Assembly: GCA_905204385.1 (NCBI GenBank) | Contig: CAJKZL010000222.1 | Coordinates: 1-5,893 of the forward strand | Length of the DNA: 5,893 bases | Direction of reading: 5' to 3' | Source of the DNA: an uncultured Odoribacter sp. | GTDB taxonomy: Bacteria; Bacteroidota; Bacteroidia; Bacteroidales; Marinifilaceae | In this document: positions 4,978 through 5,893 of the stretch, in pieces | How positions within the stretch are numbered: position 1 is the stretch's first letter | How the letters are laid out: every line of letters starts with the position of its first letter | Made by a program: the position numbers and the translations under genes | Notes under the pieces: model-generated | The model's input: the letters and a program-made list of their open reading frames with translations, nothing else | Databases searched by the model: none | Told to the model about the DNA's origin: nothing

Positions 4978-5893
4978 TTAATTAATAGCCGTACTAGAGC
5001 TGCCATCCACATAAACGACACCGCCTATTCGGCCTTTCCCTTGTAATATTTCGGGATCGGGTTGTAAATTGCCGGCTTGGATTCTATGCAAATAGAGCTT
5101 ATAATCGCTTCCGTCATAGGTACCGATACCCAGGTATTCGAAACTTTCCACAGAAGAGGAAAAAGTCAAATGTCGCATATAAGTGACGGTTTCCTGAGAG
5201 GAAAGTTTGACATTTTCCTGAATCCTTTCCTGATAACCGGCATCGATATTACAAGAGTGAACCTTGTTGCCAATGGCGAAATAAATGATATTGTTTCTGG
5301 TGTTGGTGGCCCACTTTTCAGCATAAAGAATATCCAGACTCACATCCAGGGTATCGCGTCTGACGGTTGGGTTGGAATAATCGTAGTTATAAGGATAATA
5401 GGCAAGCAAATTCAACATCATATACACATCCTCCGTTTTCTTTTTCATTAATGCCCAGGCATAATCGCCCCGTGGTCCCATAAAAAGCAAGTCGGCATCC
5501 ATCTGATTGACGGGCTGCGCACCTTTGTCGTTAAAAGTGGTTACACGATTGTCCTTAGCCGAAATGGTGATAAATGAAGAATTTTTTTCATCATATAGCA
5601 AAGGATTCGACCCGGCATTGACGTGGCAAGGAGCCAAACGATAATCTCCGTCTACTATCCCTCCGAAACGTCCGCTATTTTCACTTGAATTGTAGATCGT
5701 ATACATTTTTCCGTCATTTATGATATACCCTTCCGAATAGGTCAACCACATATCCTGGGGGTTAGCGACCGGGGGCCTGTCATAAAACATTTCATCGAAG
5801 GTATAGACAATAGCCCCGGCCGATAACCGAATGGTTGCACAATCCTCGCCTGCGACAGCGAAAAGCGTATTGCCCTGCATGTAAATATCGTAG
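4978..5893 (-). CDS. PKD-like family lipoprotein, C-terminal part (5' end outside window)
   Basis: The frame is open to the right edge, beyond the internal ATG at 5880 (YDIY precedes it), so the true start lies outside. 304 residues are visible, ending at a TAA at 4978. The sequence is rich in beta strands with repeated Tyr/Gly/Asp turns (YIINDGKMYTIYNSSENSG, LLYDEKNSSFITISAKDN, NNIIYFAIGNKVHSCNID, DYKLYLHRIQAGN, DPEILQGKGRIGGVVYVDG). It looks like a propeller-type repeat fold and matches my memory of the C-terminus of the PKD-like family lipoproteins of Bacteroidales, usually about 500 residues. Their N-terminus would carry the lipobox and PKD-like domain, not visible here. These genes typically follow SusC, SusD and DUF4843 genes and precede TlpA genes, which fits the downstream neighbour. 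Ligand unknown. Family assignment is from recall, not a search. Confidence 0.7.
   Translation of the reverse strand, partial: YDIYMQGNTLFAVAGEDCATIRLSAGAIVYTFDEMFYDRPPVANPQDMWLTYSEGYIINDGKMYTIYNSSENSGRFGGIVDGDYRLAPCHVNAGSNPLLYDEKNSSFITISAKDNRVTTFNDKGAQPVNQMDADLLFMGPRGDYAWALMKKKTEDVYMMLNLLAYYPYNYDYSNPTVRRDTLDVSLDILYAEKWATNTRNNIIYFAIGNKVHSCNIDAGYQERIQENVKLSSQETVTYMRHLTFSSSVESFEYLGIGTYDGSDYKLYLHRIQAGNLQPDPEILQGKGRIGGVVYVDGSSSTAIN

Overview
The window reads as chromosomal DNA of a Bacteroidales bacterium (phylum Bacteroidota). The evidence is lipoprotein leaders followed by Asp-rich export signals, protein families largely confined to this group (PCMD, calycin-like, PKD-like lipoprotein, TlpA with a DUF4369-like N-terminus), and promoters of the Bacteroides type (TTTG, 19 nt, TAnnTTTG). 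The PKD-like plus TlpA pairing recalls Odoribacteraceae/Butyricimonas-like genomes, but genus cannot be settled from this sequence.

Left part (1-2044): two lipoprotein-type genes diverge from a 354-bp AT-rich gap. On the minus strand is a 3'-incomplete PCMD-domain surface lipoprotein, 440 residues visible. On the plus strand is a short calycin-like protein that looks degraded: its lipobox cysteine position holds tyrosine and its C-terminal half is missing. The gap carries a 16/17-bp inverted repeat, CCAAATAAA(A)CGTCCGT, at 1383-1399 and 1612-1627. It contains a near match to ARACGTWCGT, the core I recall for Mpi-type invertible promoters of Bacteroides. The enclosed segment of about 212 bp is therefore a candidate phase-variable promoter switch between the two genes.

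Middle part (2045-3470): a run of small housekeeping and RNA units. In order these are tRNA-Cys (minus) with its own promoter and terminator, folB (dihydroneopterin aldolase, minus), a promoter-hairpin unit on the minus strand that looks like a stand-alone small RNA of about 90 nt, and tRNA-Val (plus) with a consensus promoter. A perfect 14-bp bidirectional terminator closes the section.

Right part (3471-5893): two minus-strand genes in the order PKD-like lipoprotein (5'-incomplete) then TlpA-family thioredoxin protein, 102 bp apart with a strong hairpin in the gap. This is the downstream end of a typical Bacteroidales outer-membrane/periplasmic locus whose SusC/SusD-like genes would be expected beyond the right edge (inference).
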